64,000 nt of DNA from Sphingomicrobium sp. XHP0239. GTDB taxonomy: Bacteria; Pseudomonadota; Alphaproteobacteria; Sphingomonadales; Sphingomonadaceae. Position numbers and translations under genes: made by a program. This document shows, in pieces, positions 30,918 through 40,389 of the stretch (position 1 is the first letter of the stretch; each line of letters starts with the position of its first letter). Location of the stretch: positions 744,001-808,000 of the forward strand of contig NZ_CP154608.1 in assembly GCF_039555325.1 (NCBI RefSeq), in the 5' to 3' direction. Under the pieces are notes generated by a model. That model had not been told where the DNA came from, ran no database searches, and saw only the letters and a program-made list of their open reading frames with translations.

Positions 30918-31073
30918 ATGCGTCGCAAGGGCGACCTCCCGCAAAAGACATGCGCTACCTGCGGGCGGCCATTCAACTGGCGCAAGAAATGGGCGAAGGT
31001 GTGGGACGAGGTCCGATACTGTTCGGACCGGTGCCGCGGTGAACGGCCCCGGTCGGATCAGTCGCCGGGATAG
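30918..31073 (+). CDS. DUF2256 zinc-ribbon-like small protein
   Basis: A 51-residue protein recognised as DUF2256: basic start MRRKGDLPQKTC, CATCGRPF, then WRKKWAKVWDEVRYCSDRC. Four cysteines in two CxxC-like pairs (CATC and CSDRC) fit a small zinc ribbon. Starts possible at 30909 or 30918; the latter has GAGGG 9 bases upstream, inside the ppk2-like stop region. The last 16 bases overlap the convergent greB gene. No function known for the family. Confidence 0.8.
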   Translation: MRRKGDLPQKTCATCGRPFNWRKKWAKVWDEVRYCSDRCRGERPRSDQSPG

Positions 31074-31540
31074 GTGATCGCTTCCACTTCGTAGAAGGTC
31101 TGGCCGGAGGGAAGGATGACCGCGCGTTCGTCGCCGACCCTGGCGCCGATGATGGCACGGGCGATCGGCGCGGACCAGCCGACCCGTCCCGACGACGCAT
31201 CGCTTTCATCGTCGCCGACCAGCATCACCACGCGCCGCCGTTCTTCTTCGTCGACCAAGGTAACCGTCGCGCCGAACCGCACCTCGTCGCGCTTTTCCGC
31301 GGCGGCCGGATCGACGACCTTGGCGTCTTTCATGACTTTCGACAGATAGCCGATGCGGCGGTCGATCTCGCGCAGCTTCTTGCGGCCGTAGATGTAATCG
31401 CCGTTCTCGGACCGGTCGCCATTGCCCGCTGCCCACGACACGATCTCGACCAGCTTGGGCCGTTCGGTCCCGAACAGATGGTCATATTCGGCGCGGATCG
31501 CCGCCATCCCCTGCGGCGTGATGTAGCGGGGTTTCCCCAT
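31058..31540 (-). CDS. greB: Transcription elongation factor GreB
   Basis: A 160-residue GreA/GreB-type cleavage factor that rescues backtracked RNA polymerase. The N-terminal coiled coil carries the acidic tip in NGDRSENGDYIYGRKKLREID; the GreB-type WAAGNGDRSENGDYIYG reading (rather than GreA's LSENAEYHA) supports greB. The C-terminal FKBP-like domain follows. The ATG overlaps the slt stop by one base (TAATG). The 3' end overlaps the DUF2256 gene on the other strand. Confidence 0.93.
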   Translation of the reverse strand: MGKPRYITPQGMAAIRAEYDHLFGTERPKLVEIVSWAAGNGDRSENGDYIYGRKKLREIDRRIGYLSKVMKDAKVVDPAAAEKRDEVRFGATVTLVDEEERRRVVMLVGDDESDASSGRVGWSAPIARAIIGARVGDERAVILPSGQTFYEVEAITYPGD

Positions 31541-33528
31541 TAGCCGGGGCGGTTCGACTTGCCGAGATGCCGCGAGACGTGGACCGCGCCGTAGGACGGC
31601 ACATAGGGATTGAGCCGGTCGTAGACGGTCGCATTCTCGACCACCCGCTGCACGTACCCTCGCGTTTCGCTGAAGGGTATGCTTTCGATCCACTGCAGCG
31701 TGTCGACGCCGCTGGTGCGCGGGTCGCCGTAGCGGCGCACCCACTTGAGGGCATTTCCGTGACCCGCATTGTAGCTGGCGGCGGCGAGCGCGAGATTGCC
31801 GTCCCACTGGCCAAGCCGCAGCGCGAGATAATCGCTGCCGAGACGCACATTGTATGCCGGATCGCTGGTCAGCCGTCCGTAATCGTAGGGAAGGCCGCTG
31901 CGACGCGCCTGATCGCGCGCGGTGCCGGGCAGAAGCTGCATCATGCCGAAGGCGTCGGCATGACTGCGCGCCGAGCGGTCGAAGCTGCTTTCCTGGCGCG
32001 TGATGCCGTGCGCGAAGCTCCACAGCTGTCCGCCGGGCGCGCCGGCGTCGTGGATCGGCCAAGCGCTCTTGTAATAGAAATCGGTACCGCTGTTACGCGC
32101 TGCGCGGGCCACCCACACGCCGAGATCGGGGCGACCGATCTGCGCGGCGAGGCGGCTAGCCATCACGCGCTCGCCCTGGCTTTCCAGGCTTTCCGCCAGC
32201 GAACGAACGAACAACGCCTGCTCGTCACGGCTGTTGGCGAGGCGGGGAAGGGCGGACACGATCGGGCGCGCGTTGAATTCCGCAACAACCGCGGGTTCGA
32301 CCGCGGGCAGGTCGGCCGGGACGGGGACTTCGCGGCCCAGACGCTCGAGCGCGAGTTGGGCGTAGAACAGTTCGGGGGTTTCGGCGGCGCGTTCGAACAT
32401 GGCGCGGGCGCGCTGCGGATTGTTCGCTTCCGCCGCACTGCGGCCGGCCCAGTAGAGACCCTTGGTCTTGACCTGTAGCGACTGTCCGCCGCCCGAATAA
32501 AGTTCGAACATCGTGCTGGCGGCATCGAAGCGGCGCAGCCGGTCGCGCGCGACCGTTCCCGCCAGCCAGGCGAGGTCGGTGTATTTGTCGCGAACGCCAT
32601 AGGGCTGAAGCGTCTTGTCGTCGCCGGGAACGAACGCGTCTTCGAGCTGACGCGCAATATTGAAGGCGGTGGAATAGTCCTGTGCCCGGTTCGCCTCGTC
32701 GGCGGCGAGCAGCAGCATTTCGAACCACTTGTCGATGTTGATCGGACGCGTGGTGAACTGATGCGGCTGCGCCAGCAGGCGCTGCGACCCGGTCACGTCG
32801 CCGTTGGCCCGATAGTAGCGCGCGCGGTCCATCAGGAGGCCGGCGTGGCTCGACACGCGGTCCTGGACGCGTGCGAAGAGCGCATTGGCATCGGCGGAAT
32901 TGCGCTGAAGAGCGATGCGGGCCTCGATGACCGGGCGCTGCGCGGGGCTCGACAGGTCGAGGATCTGCGCCGCGCGGTTGGTCTCGCGCTCGAACAGCAG
33001 CGCATCGATGCGGCGGTCATGGTCTTCGCGGGTGAGCGCACTCCAGAAGCGATCGCGTACGACTGCCTCGGCGCTTCCCGACAGGTCGGGCTGCATCCAC
33101 GCGGTCCGCGCCGCGCCGTAGGCCTCGGCGTTGCGTCCCTGCGCCGCATAAGCTTCGGCGAGCCTGGCCCAGCCGTTGCCGGTGACGGGCGGCGACTGAC
33201 GGAAGAATTCGGTCACCAGTTCGGCGCGAGCGCTGCTATCGAGCGCGGCTTCCGCGCGCGCCCGGATCACGGCGGCTTCGGGCCAGTCGGAATAAGCGAT
33301 GGCGAAGCGCGCCGCGCGTTCGAAGCTCGGGCGATTGTCGCGGCGCAACTGGCGCCATTCCGCGATGGCCTGATCGGTCTGCTGCACGGTCGGGCGGACC
33401 TGCGCGACCGTCTCGACACTGGCGGCTACCGCGCCGGGCTGCACCTTCTCGGTGATCACGGACGAGGTGGCGGCGCCGGACAGAAGGACGACGGAAGCGA
33501 AAAGCAGTTTGTTTCTCATGGTGGACAT
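31540..33528 (-). CDS. slt: Soluble lytic murein transglycosylase
   Basis: A 662-residue periplasmic transglycosylase of the Slt70 type. N-terminal signal peptide (about 1-25), a long superhelical region of tetratricopeptide-like helices (about 40-480), and a C-terminal SLT domain with the catalytic Glu in HGITRQESSFD, then FGMMQLLPGTA and ASYNAGHGNALKWV. It cleaves glycan strands to 1,6-anhydromuropeptides. The frame is open to 34482 but that part is antisense to dapA; starts at 33528 (chosen) and 33519 are possible and neither has a strong Shine-Dalgarno. Coupled to greB. Confidence 0.92.
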   Translation of the reverse strand: MSTMRNKLLFASVVLLSGAATSSVITEKVQPGAVAASVETVAQVRPTVQQTDQAIAEWRQLRRDNRPSFERAARFAIAYSDWPEAAVIRARAEAALDSSARAELVTEFFRQSPPVTGNGWARLAEAYAAQGRNAEAYGAARTAWMQPDLSGSAEAVVRDRFWSALTREDHDRRIDALLFERETNRAAQILDLSSPAQRPVIEARIALQRNSADANALFARVQDRVSSHAGLLMDRARYYRANGDVTGSQRLLAQPHQFTTRPINIDKWFEMLLLAADEANRAQDYSTAFNIARQLEDAFVPGDDKTLQPYGVRDKYTDLAWLAGTVARDRLRRFDAASTMFELYSGGGQSLQVKTKGLYWAGRSAAEANNPQRARAMFERAAETPELFYAQLALERLGREVPVPADLPAVEPAVVAEFNARPIVSALPRLANSRDEQALFVRSLAESLESQGERVMASRLAAQIGRPDLGVWVARAARNSGTDFYYKSAWPIHDAGAPGGQLWSFAHGITRQESSFDRSARSHADAFGMMQLLPGTARDQARRSGLPYDYGRLTSDPAYNVRLGSDYLALRLGQWDGNLALAAASYNAGHGNALKWVRRYGDPRTSGVDTLQWIESIPFSETRGYVQRVVENATVYDRLNPYVPSYGAVHVSRHLGKSNRPG

Positions 33529-33618
33529 TATGGGGAGAGACTTCTTATCACGCGCTGAACACAATACTCCCATAAGGGGTTGGGACGCCAAGACGTTCCA
33601 AGGAAAGGACGAATTGCA

Positions 33619-34500
33619 ATGTTCAAGGGTTCGATCCCCGCACTGGTCACGCCGTTCGACGCGAATGGCGACGTCGACGAGGCGGCGCTGCGCGATTTCG
33701 TCGAGTGGCAGGTCGGCGAGGGCAGTCACGGGCTGGTGCCCTGCGGCACGACAGGCGAGGTCGCCACGCTCGACGCCGACGAACATCGCGCCGTGGTCGC
33801 CGCGACGGTCGAGCAGGCGAAGGGGCGCGTTCCCGTCATCGCGGGGTGTGGGGGCTACGACACCCGCGCGGTCGCACGGAACATCGAGATGGTGGCCGAA
33901 GCGGGTGCCGACGCCGCGCTGTGTGTCGTTCCCTATTACAACAAGCCCAACCAGACGGGTCTCGTCGCCCATTTCACGCACCTGGCGCAAATGTCGCCGA
34001 TCCCGATCATGGTCTACAACGTCCCGAGCCGCACCGTCGCCGACATCGGCGTCGAGGCGATGGGCAAGATCGCCAAGCTCGAGCGGATCGTGGCGATCAA
34101 GGACGCCTCGGGCGACCTGACCCGCGTGACCGCGCATCGTGCGTTGTGCGGCGAAGAGTTCGCGCAGCTGTCGGGCAACGATGATCTGGCACTCGGCTTC
34201 TCCGCGATGGGCGGGACGGGATGCGTGTCGGTGAGCGCCAACGTCGCGCCGAAATTGTGCAGCCAGTTCCAGGAAGCGATGCTCGAAAGTCGCTGGGACG
34301 ACGCCCGCTCGCTTCAGGACAAGCTGTTCCCGCTGCACGGTGCCCTGTTCGCCGACGCCTCGCCCGGTCCAGCGAAATATGCATTGTCGAAGGTCCGTCC
34401 CGGCAGTTCGACGAAGGTCCGCCTTCCGATCACCGAACCGTCCGATGCCGCGAAGCAGATTGTCGACGCCGCGCTGGCCCATGCGGGGCTGACTGGATGA
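33619..34500 (+). CDS. dapA: 4-hydroxy-tetrahydrodipicolinate synthase
   Basis: DapA, 293 residues, condenses pyruvate with aspartate semialdehyde on the lysine and diaminopimelate path. GTTGEVATL, the tyrosine of YYNKPNQTG and VYNVPSRT, and the Schiff-base lysine in VAIKDASGD are all present. Start at 33619 with AAGGA upstream; the frame opens earlier (33580) without family similarity. Its stop overlaps smpB as ATGA. It is divergent from slt, so both neighbours act in cell-wall supply or turnover. Confidence 0.96.
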   Translation: MFKGSIPALVTPFDANGDVDEAALRDFVEWQVGEGSHGLVPCGTTGEVATLDADEHRAVVAATVEQAKGRVPVIAGCGGYDTRAVARNIEMVAEAGADAALCVVPYYNKPNQTGLVAHFTHLAQMSPIPIMVYNVPSRTVADIGVEAMGKIAKLERIVAIKDASGDLTRVTAHRALCGEEFAQLSGNDDLALGFSAMGGTGCVSVSANVAPKLCSQFQEAMLESRWDDARSLQDKLFPLHGALFADASPGPAKYALSKVRPGSSTKVRLPITEPSDAAKQIVDAALAHAGLTG

Positions 34501-34967
34501 GCAAGGTCTTCAACAAGGAGCGCGTCGTCGCCGACAATCGGCGCGCGCATTTCGACTATGCGGTCGAGGAACGGTTCGAAGCGGGGATCGCCCTTCAGGG
34601 CACCGAGGTGAAGGCGCTGCGCAATTCGGAGGGCTCGATCAAGGAGAGCTATGCCGCGATCGAGGATGGCGAGGCATGGCTGATCAACGCGCATATTCCC
34701 GAATATTCGCACGGCAACCGCCTCAACCACGAGACGCGACGTCCGAGAAAATTGCTGCTTCACGCACGCGAGATCAACAAGTTGCTTGGTGGGGTGCAGC
34801 GGCAGGGGATGACGATCGTCCCGCTGTCGATCTACTTCAACAAGGAAGGTCGCGCGAAGGTCGAACTGGGTCTCGCAAGAGGCAAGAAAACCCACGACAA
34901 GCGTCAGACGATCAAGGACCGCGACTGGAAGCGGCAGCAGCAGCGTATCATGAAAACCCATGGCTAA
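34497..34967 (+). CDS. smpB: SsrA-binding protein SmpB
   Basis: A 156-residue partner of tmRNA in rescue of stalled ribosomes. Conserved N-terminus [20 protein letters not shown], core QGTEVKALR and EGSIKESYA, and a basic tail [17 protein letters not shown]. The ssrA RNA gene itself was not seen in this window. Its ATG overlaps the dapA stop and its stop overlaps the DUF2062 start by 8 bases. Confidence 0.97.
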   Translation: MSKVFNKERVVADNRRAHFDYAVEERFEAGIALQGTEVKALRNSEGSIKESYAAIEDGEAWLINAHIPEYSHGNRLNHETRRPRKLLLHAREINKLLGGVQRQGMTIVPLSIYFNKEGRAKVELGLARGKKTHDKRQTIKDRDWKRQQQRIMKTHG

Positions 34968-35514
34968 ACCGACGGGCGCGTTGCGCCGTTTTCTGGTGCG
35001 CCACGCCCCGACGCGACAGCAATTGCTCGAGATCCGTTGGCTCAAACCCATCCGGCGCTACATCGCCGCGCACGAATATTGGCGCTTCACCCGGCGCAGC
35101 GTGCCACGCGCGGTGCTGATCGGAATGTTCATCGGCGTGTTCCTGATGCTGCCGGGACTTCAGATGATCGCCGCGGCGGCGCTTTCCGTGCCGATCCGTG
35201 CCAACATCCCGATGGCCGCGGCGGTGACATGGGTCAGTAATCCGCTGACGACCCCTGCCTTCCTGCTCGCGGGGCTGGAGGTCGGCAGCCTGTTCGGCTT
35301 TCCGACCGACATGCACGCGCTGACCCGATTGGTGCGCGAGCGCGCCTCGCTCGACGAGTGGGCGGCGTGGGCAGTCTCGGACGCGGCGCCGGCGATGATC
35401 TTCGGATTGTTTGCGATCGCGCTGGTTCTCGCGCTCGTCGCCTATGGCGTGTCGCTGGTCGGATGGAGATTGTGGATTGCGCGGCGGTGGAAGCATCGTC
35501 ATCTTCATTACTGA
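34960..35514 (+). CDS. DUF2062 membrane protein
   Basis: A 184-residue inner-membrane protein of the DUF2062 family. A basic amphipathic N-terminus is followed by a hydrophobic segment (about 50-75, [20 protein letters not shown]), the family block [18 protein letters not shown], and a C-terminal membrane helix (about 140-170). No known activity. It overlaps smpB by 8 bases; the pairing of smpB with DUF2062 is common in alphaproteobacteria. Confidence 0.88.
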   Translation: MAKPTGALRRFLVRHAPTRQQLLEIRWLKPIRRYIAAHEYWRFTRRSVPRAVLIGMFIGVFLMLPGLQMIAAAALSVPIRANIPMAAAVTWVSNPLTTPAFLLAGLEVGSLFGFPTDMHALTRLVRERASLDEWAAWAVSDAAPAMIFGLFAIALVLALVAYGVSLVGWRLWIARRWKHRHLHY

Positions 35515-35540
35515 CGTGGATTCTGTTCGGAGAGGTTGAA

Positions 35541-37583
35541 ATGAAACGCTTTTTGATTGCGCTTGCCACGAGCAGCGCGCTGGTCGCAGTAACGCCCGCC
35601 GCGGCGCAGCAGGTCGCCGACATGGGCAACCCCGCCAACACGGACGAGCCGCAACTGGGCAGCTACGGCTTCGAAACGTCGGGCATGGACCGCAGCGTCG
35701 ATCCGGGCGACGATTTCTATGAATATGCCAACGGCACATGGGCGGACGAGACCGTCATTCCCGACGACAAGACCAACTACGGCATGTTCACGGCGCTCGC
35801 CGATCTGTCGGAAGAACGCACGCAGGGGATCATCGACGATCTGAGCGCCGAAGGCGAAAGCCGGGTCGGCCTCGCCTACAACGCTTATCTCGACACCGAC
35901 GCGATCGATGCGCGCGGCTTGGAACCGTTGCAGCCCATCCTGTCGCGGATCGATGCCATTTCCAGCTTCGCCGATTATGCGCGCGTCATGGGCGGGCTCG
36001 ACCGGATCGGGGTCGGCGGCATGCCCTTTGGTATCGGTATCGGGCAGGACCGCGGCGACAGCACCCGTTACCTGGCGGGCATCTATCAGGGCGGTACGAC
36101 GCTCCCCGATCGCGACTATTATCTCGAGGACAACGAACGGTTCGACGGCATCCGCAGCGCCTATCTGGACCTCGTCACCGACATGCTGACGCGTCTCGGC
36201 GAGGACAATGCACGGGCCCGTGCGGAAGCGCTTCTGGCCTACGAGACCGATCTGGCCGAGGTGCATTGGGATCGCAACAAGCGGTCGGACAGCGAGGCGA
36301 CCTACAATCTGTCCAGCTATGACGAGCTGAAGGAGCTGGCGCCGCAGTTCGACTGGGACGCCTATTTCGCTGCCAACGGCCTGTCGGTAGAGGAAATCAA
36401 CATCGGGATGCCCGATGCCATCGCGGCGGGCGTGGCGCTGGCGAGCGACGTCGATCTTCAGGTCCTGAAGGACAAGGCGCGCCTGTCGGCGATCGGCAGC
36501 TATTCCTCCGTGCTTCCCACCGCGCTCGACGAGCGGATGTTCCAGTTCCGTCAGGTCCTGACCGGTCAGCCCGCTCAGGAAGAGCGGTGGAAACGATCGG
36601 TGGGTTGGGTTTCCAGCAACCTTCGCGACGATCTCGGCAAGGTCTACGCCGAGCGCTACTTCCCGCCTGAAACCAAGGCGGAGATGGACAAGCTCGTCGC
36701 CAACGTCTTGGCCGCGATGCAGGACCGGATCGAGAACGCCGACTGGATGGCCGACGAAACCAAGGTGCAGGCGATCCAGAAGCTCAACGGCTTCACGACC
36801 AAGATCGGCTATCCGGACCAGTGGGATCCCTACGAGGGTCTCGAGATCCGCGAAGGCGACGCGTTCGGCAACGCGATGCGCTCGGCCGAATGGCAGCACC
36901 AGGACAGCCTGTCGCGGCTCGGCGGGCCGATCCAGCGCTGGCGCTGGGGGATGGCCCCGATGACGGTCAACGCCTACGCCAACTTCGGGATGATGGAGAT
37001 CGTCTTCCCCGCCTCGATCCTGCAGCCGCCCTTCTTCGACCCCAATGCCGATCCAGCGATCAACTACGGCGGCATCGGTGCGGTGATCGGTCACGAGATT
37101 AGCCACCATTTCGACGACCAGGGCGCCAAGTATGACAGCAACGGCAACCTCAACAACTGGTGGACCGAGGCCGACTACGCCAATTTCGAGGCGCGCGGTA
37201 AGGCGCTGATCGAGCAGTATGACCAGTACGAGATCTTCCCCGGCGAGAATATCGACGGCGAGTTCACGCTGGGCGAGAATATCGGCGATCTGGCCGGCCT
37301 CTCGATCGCGTACGACGCCTACAAGAAGTCGTTGAACGGACAGGAAGCGCCGGTGATTGACGGCACGACCGGCGATCAGCGCTTCTTCCTGGGTTGGGCG
37401 CAGGTGTGGCGCCGCAACTACCGCGACGAGGAACTGAAGAACCGGTTGAAGACCGACAGCCACTCGCCGTCGATCCAGCGGGTGTGGGTCATCCGCAACA
37501 TGGATGCATGGTACGATGCGTTTGACGTCCAGCCGGGCGACGACATGTACCTCGCGCCCGACGAGCGCGTGACCGTCTGGTAG
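35541..37583 (+). CDS. M13 family zinc metallopeptidase, exported
   Basis: A 680-residue neprilysin/PepO-like endopeptidase. Signal peptide MKRFLIALATSSALVAVTPA(AAA) to about residue 22. The large N-terminal helical part (about 45-420) precedes the zinc site: GHEISHHFDDQG (HExxH) and the downstream ENIGDLAG, with Glu as third ligand. A C-terminal PxRVW-like SPSIQRVW block supports the assignment. Start at 35541 with GAGAGG upstream; the frame is open to 35358 across the DUF2062 gene. Should degrade peptides in the periplasm. Confidence 0.94.
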   Translation: MKRFLIALATSSALVAVTPAAAQQVADMGNPANTDEPQLGSYGFETSGMDRSVDPGDDFYEYANGTWADETVIPDDKTNYGMFTALADLSEERTQGIIDDLSAEGESRVGLAYNAYLDTDAIDARGLEPLQPILSRIDAISSFADYARVMGGLDRIGVGGMPFGIGIGQDRGDSTRYLAGIYQGGTTLPDRDYYLEDNERFDGIRSAYLDLVTDMLTRLGEDNARARAEALLAYETDLAEVHWDRNKRSDSEATYNLSSYDELKELAPQFDWDAYFAANGLSVEEINIGMPDAIAAGVALASDVDLQVLKDKARLSAIGSYSSVLPTALDERMFQFRQVLTGQPAQEERWKRSVGWVSSNLRDDLGKVYAERYFPPETKAEMDKLVANVLAAMQDRIENADWMADETKVQAIQKLNGFTTKIGYPDQWDPYEGLEIREGDAFGNAMRSAEWQHQDSLSRLGGPIQRWRWGMAPMTVNAYANFGMMEIVFPASILQPPFFDPNADPAINYGGIGAVIGHEISHHFDDQGAKYDSNGNLNNWWTEADYANFEARGKALIEQYDQYEIFPGENIDGEFTLGENIGDLAGLSIAYDAYKKSLNGQEAPVIDGTTGDQRFFLGWAQVWRRNYRDEELKNRLKTDSHSPSIQRVWVIRNMDAWYDAFDVQPGDDMYLAPDERVTVW

Positions 37584-37584
37584 C

Positions 37585-39984
37585 ATGCTCGCACGCCACG
37601 CTGCTCTGGAGGATCCCGGTCTCGAGGGTTTCGACCTTCGCCTGCCCGGGCTTCTCGTGGGGCTGGTGGCGCTTGCCAGTGTCCTCGCGCTCGCCTTTCT
37701 CGCCGACCGTCCGATTGCGGCGGTGGGCGTGGCGGGGGCGGGGCTGCTGCTCGCTGGCGCGGGCTGGCGCCTGTTCCGCCGGTCCGATTCCGGAGAAGAG
37801 CCCGATCCGCAAGCAGAGCCGCTCGAGGCGTTCGGACTGGCGAAGGCGGCATTGCATCTGTCCGACGCGGCGGTGGCCGTCACCGACCTTTCGGGGCGGC
37901 TGCTGCTCGCCAATCGGGCCTACGACGAGCGCTTTTCGGGGGGCGACGATCCACTGACGCGCGGGAACGCGCCGGAGATGCTGGTCCGACGCGCCAAGGC
38001 CGACGGGCGTGCCGAGACCGACCTGCAACTCGGCGACAAGGCCGTCGGGACGACTCGGGTCGAGCGGATCGGGCACGACCCTGGTGCGCTCTTGCTGTGG
38101 CATTTTCCCGTCGCGGCGCAGCCAGACCCGCTCCAGATTGCCAAGGCGCGGGTCGCGGGAAAGATGGGCGAAAGGCTCGCGGCGGCCGGCGTGCTCATCG
38201 CGCTCGGCGATCAGGAGGGTCGATTGGTTGCCGCGAACACCGCCTTTCGCGATCGCGCGTTCGACCGGGTGCCGACCGATCCACCGCGTCTCGACACCCT
38301 GTTGCAGCAGGACGACAACGGCAATCTGCGGTTCGTGTCCGAAGGCGAGGGAGCCAAGGCGCTGCGGGCGATCCACGTTCCGATGGACGTCGATCGGCCC
38401 GAAGGTGCCGGGACGTTGCTGCTGTTCGAGGCGCAGGACAATATCGGCCTCGCCTCCAGCGAGAACGTGCAGGCGTTGCTCGAACTTCTGCCGCTCGGGC
38501 TTGCCTTCGTCGATCGCGATGGACGCTTCCTCACCATGAACCGAGCGTTCCGGGTCGCCGGCGGGATTTTGGATGCGGACATGCCCGCCTATCCCGGCGA
38601 CCTCGTGGTCAAGGAGGACAAGGGGACCGTCGCCGACAATGTCCGTCGGCATGCCCGCGGGCCCGCCATGTCGAACGACATCGCCGTCCGCCTCGTGCGC
38701 AATCCCAAGGAGCCGGTCGCGCTGACGGTCGCAGGACTGCGCGGGATCGGGGAGGCGACCGTGCTCCTCCTTCTCAAGGACAATAGCGAGGAAGCCAAGC
38801 TCAAGCGCCAGATCGCGCAGGCCACCAAGATGCAGGCGGTGGGCCAGCTAGCGGGCGGGGTCGCGCACGATTTCAACAATATCCTGACCGCCATCATCGG
38901 CCACTGCGACCTGATGCTGATGCGGCATACGCCGGGCGACAGCGATTACGACGATATCCAGCAGATTAAGTCCAACTCCAACCGCGCCGCAGGTCTCACG
39001 CGCCAGCTGCTCGCTTTTTCGCGTCAGCAGACCCTTCGCCCACAGGTGCTGCAGCTTGCCGATGTGGTCGCGGAAGTCTCGCACCTCCTCAAACGGCTCC
39101 TCGGTGAAACGGTCGAACTGAAGGTGAAGCACGGCCGCGATGTGGGTCTCGTGCGGGCCGATCCGGGTCAGATGGAGCAGGTCATCGTCAATCTCGCCGT
39201 GAACGCGCGGGATGCGATGCTCGACAAAGGGGGCGGCACGCTCACCATCCAGACCTACAAGGTACGCGCCGACCAGGTCGCCGATATCGGCAGCGAGATC
39301 CTGCCGGTCGCCGATTACAGTGCCCTGTCGATCACCGACACGGGGTCGGGAATCGAGGCGTCGGTGCTGGGCAAGATTTTCGAACCCTTCTTCACCACCA
39401 AAGAAGTCGGCAAGGGCACCGGACTGGGCCTCTCGACCGTGTACGGGATCGTCAAGCAGTCGGGCGGTTACATCTTCGCCGACAGCAAGGTCGGGGAGGG
39501 GACGAGCTTCTCCATCTATCTGCCGGTCCACGAGGTCGCCGCCGAGGAACGCGCCCGCCCGGCGGGCAAGGCCAAGGAGCCGGAGAGCGAATTGTGGGGA
39601 TCGGGCACGATCCTGCTGGTGGAGGACGAACCGATGGTGCGCACCGTGGCCGAACGCGCGCTGACCCGCCACGGCTACGAGGTTCTGACGGCGACCAACG
39701 GCGAGGAGGCGCTGGAAGTGCTTGCGACCACGGACGACATTGCGCTGCTGGTCAGCGATGTCGTGATGCCGATGATGGACGGGCCGACCATGGGCCGCGA
39801 GGCGCGCAAGGACCGTCCCGACCTGCCCATTCTCTTCATGTCGGGCTACGCCGAGGAGCAGCTTCGCAAGTCGATCGATATCGACAACGTCAACTTCCTG
39901 CCCAAGCCGTTCAGCGTCCAAGAACTGGCCGAAGCGGTGCGCGCGGTCGTCGAAGAATCGGCGACGGCCAAGAAGAGACTTTAA
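37585..39984 (+). CDS. cckA: Hybrid histidine kinase CckA
   Basis: A 799-residue hybrid kinase/phosphatase. Two membrane helices (about 23-65), two PAS-like sensor domains (about 80-175 and 285-405), HisKA with phospho-accepting His428 in GGVAHDFNNILTA, HATPase (about 530-645, TGLGLSTVYGIVKQSGG) and a C-terminal receiver with Asp725 in LLVSDVVMPMMDG and Lys in FLPKPFSV. This matches CckA, which feeds phosphate through ChpT to CtrA and CpdR in cell-cycle and motility control. ChpT is encoded 11 kb away. The ATG begins one base after the M13 peptidase stop. Confidence 0.9.
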   Translation: MLARHAALEDPGLEGFDLRLPGLLVGLVALASVLALAFLADRPIAAVGVAGAGLLLAGAGWRLFRRSDSGEEPDPQAEPLEAFGLAKAALHLSDAAVAVTDLSGRLLLANRAYDERFSGGDDPLTRGNAPEMLVRRAKADGRAETDLQLGDKAVGTTRVERIGHDPGALLLWHFPVAAQPDPLQIAKARVAGKMGERLAAAGVLIALGDQEGRLVAANTAFRDRAFDRVPTDPPRLDTLLQQDDNGNLRFVSEGEGAKALRAIHVPMDVDRPEGAGTLLLFEAQDNIGLASSENVQALLELLPLGLAFVDRDGRFLTMNRAFRVAGGILDADMPAYPGDLVVKEDKGTVADNVRRHARGPAMSNDIAVRLVRNPKEPVALTVAGLRGIGEATVLLLLKDNSEEAKLKRQIAQATKMQAVGQLAGGVAHDFNNILTAIIGHCDLMLMRHTPGDSDYDDIQQIKSNSNRAAGLTRQLLAFSRQQTLRPQVLQLADVVAEVSHLLKRLLGETVELKVKHGRDVGLVRADPGQMEQVIVNLAVNARDAMLDKGGGTLTIQTYKVRADQVADIGSEILPVADYSALSITDTGSGIEASVLGKIFEPFFTTKEVGKGTGLGLSTVYGIVKQSGGYIFADSKVGEGTSFSIYLPVHEVAAEERARPAGKAKEPESELWGSGTILLVEDEPMVRTVAERALTRHGYEVLTATNGEEALEVLATTDDIALLVSDVVMPMMDGPTMGREARKDRPDLPILFMSGYAEEQLRKSIDIDNVNFLPKPFSVQELAEAVRAVVEESATAKKRL

Positions 39985-40017
39985 TTTCCCCTCCCGCGTG
40001 GGTATCGAACCTCCAGT

Positions 40018-40386
40018 ATGCCGTCGTCCCTCTCCATCATGATCGTCGAAGACGAGCCGCTCATTGCGATGATGCTCGAGGATTTTCTCGATTCGCTGGG
40101 GCACAAGGTGCTGGAAACCTGCGAAAGCGTGGCATCGGCGCTCCACTGCCTCGAAAGCGAAACGCCCGATCTCGCCATTCTCGACGTCAATGTCGCGGGT
40201 GAGGAGGTCTGGCCCGTTGCACGCGTCTTGCGGGACAAGGGAATTCCCTTCGCTCTGGCGACCGGTGGCCTCGTCCAGTCCGCGCCCGAAGGGTTCGAGG
40301 ACCTGCCGACGTTGGCAAAACCCTACACGATCGACCGTGTCGAACCGGTGATCGAAGAAGCGATGGCCTCCGCGAACAGTGCCTGA
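40018..40386 (+). CDS. Single-domain response regulator (receiver only)
   Basis: A 122-residue lone receiver: acidic pair in MIVEDEPLIAMM, phospho-acceptor Asp in LAILDVNVAGEE, and Lys in LAKPYTIDRV. No output domain. It follows cckA by 33 bases and could receive phosphate from it or from a HWE-type kinase, as many alphaproteobacterial receivers do; neither link is proven. The gap has no clear Shine-Dalgarno, so an internal Met (residue 8) is another possible start. Confidence 0.85.
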   Translation: MPSSLSIMIVEDEPLIAMMLEDFLDSLGHKVLETCESVASALHCLESETPDLAILDVNVAGEEVWPVARVLRDKGIPFALATGGLVQSAPEGFEDLPTLAKPYTIDRVEPVIEEAMASANSA

Positions 40387-40389
40387 CGG

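Noticed and set aside
33529-34482. N-terminal extension of slt through dapA
   Set aside because: Antisense to dapA and not protein-like; the signal peptide of Slt begins at 33528.
35508-37913. 801-codon open frame on the minus strand opposite the M13 peptidase
   Set aside because: Mirror frame of a well recognised gene in GC-rich DNA; the protein has no recognisable family and is His/Arg/Asp-heavy. Same for 13617-15527 (opposite lptD), 22900-25086 (ppk1), 28196-30064 (aspS), 38848-40482 (cckA) and 49252-51330 (cheA).
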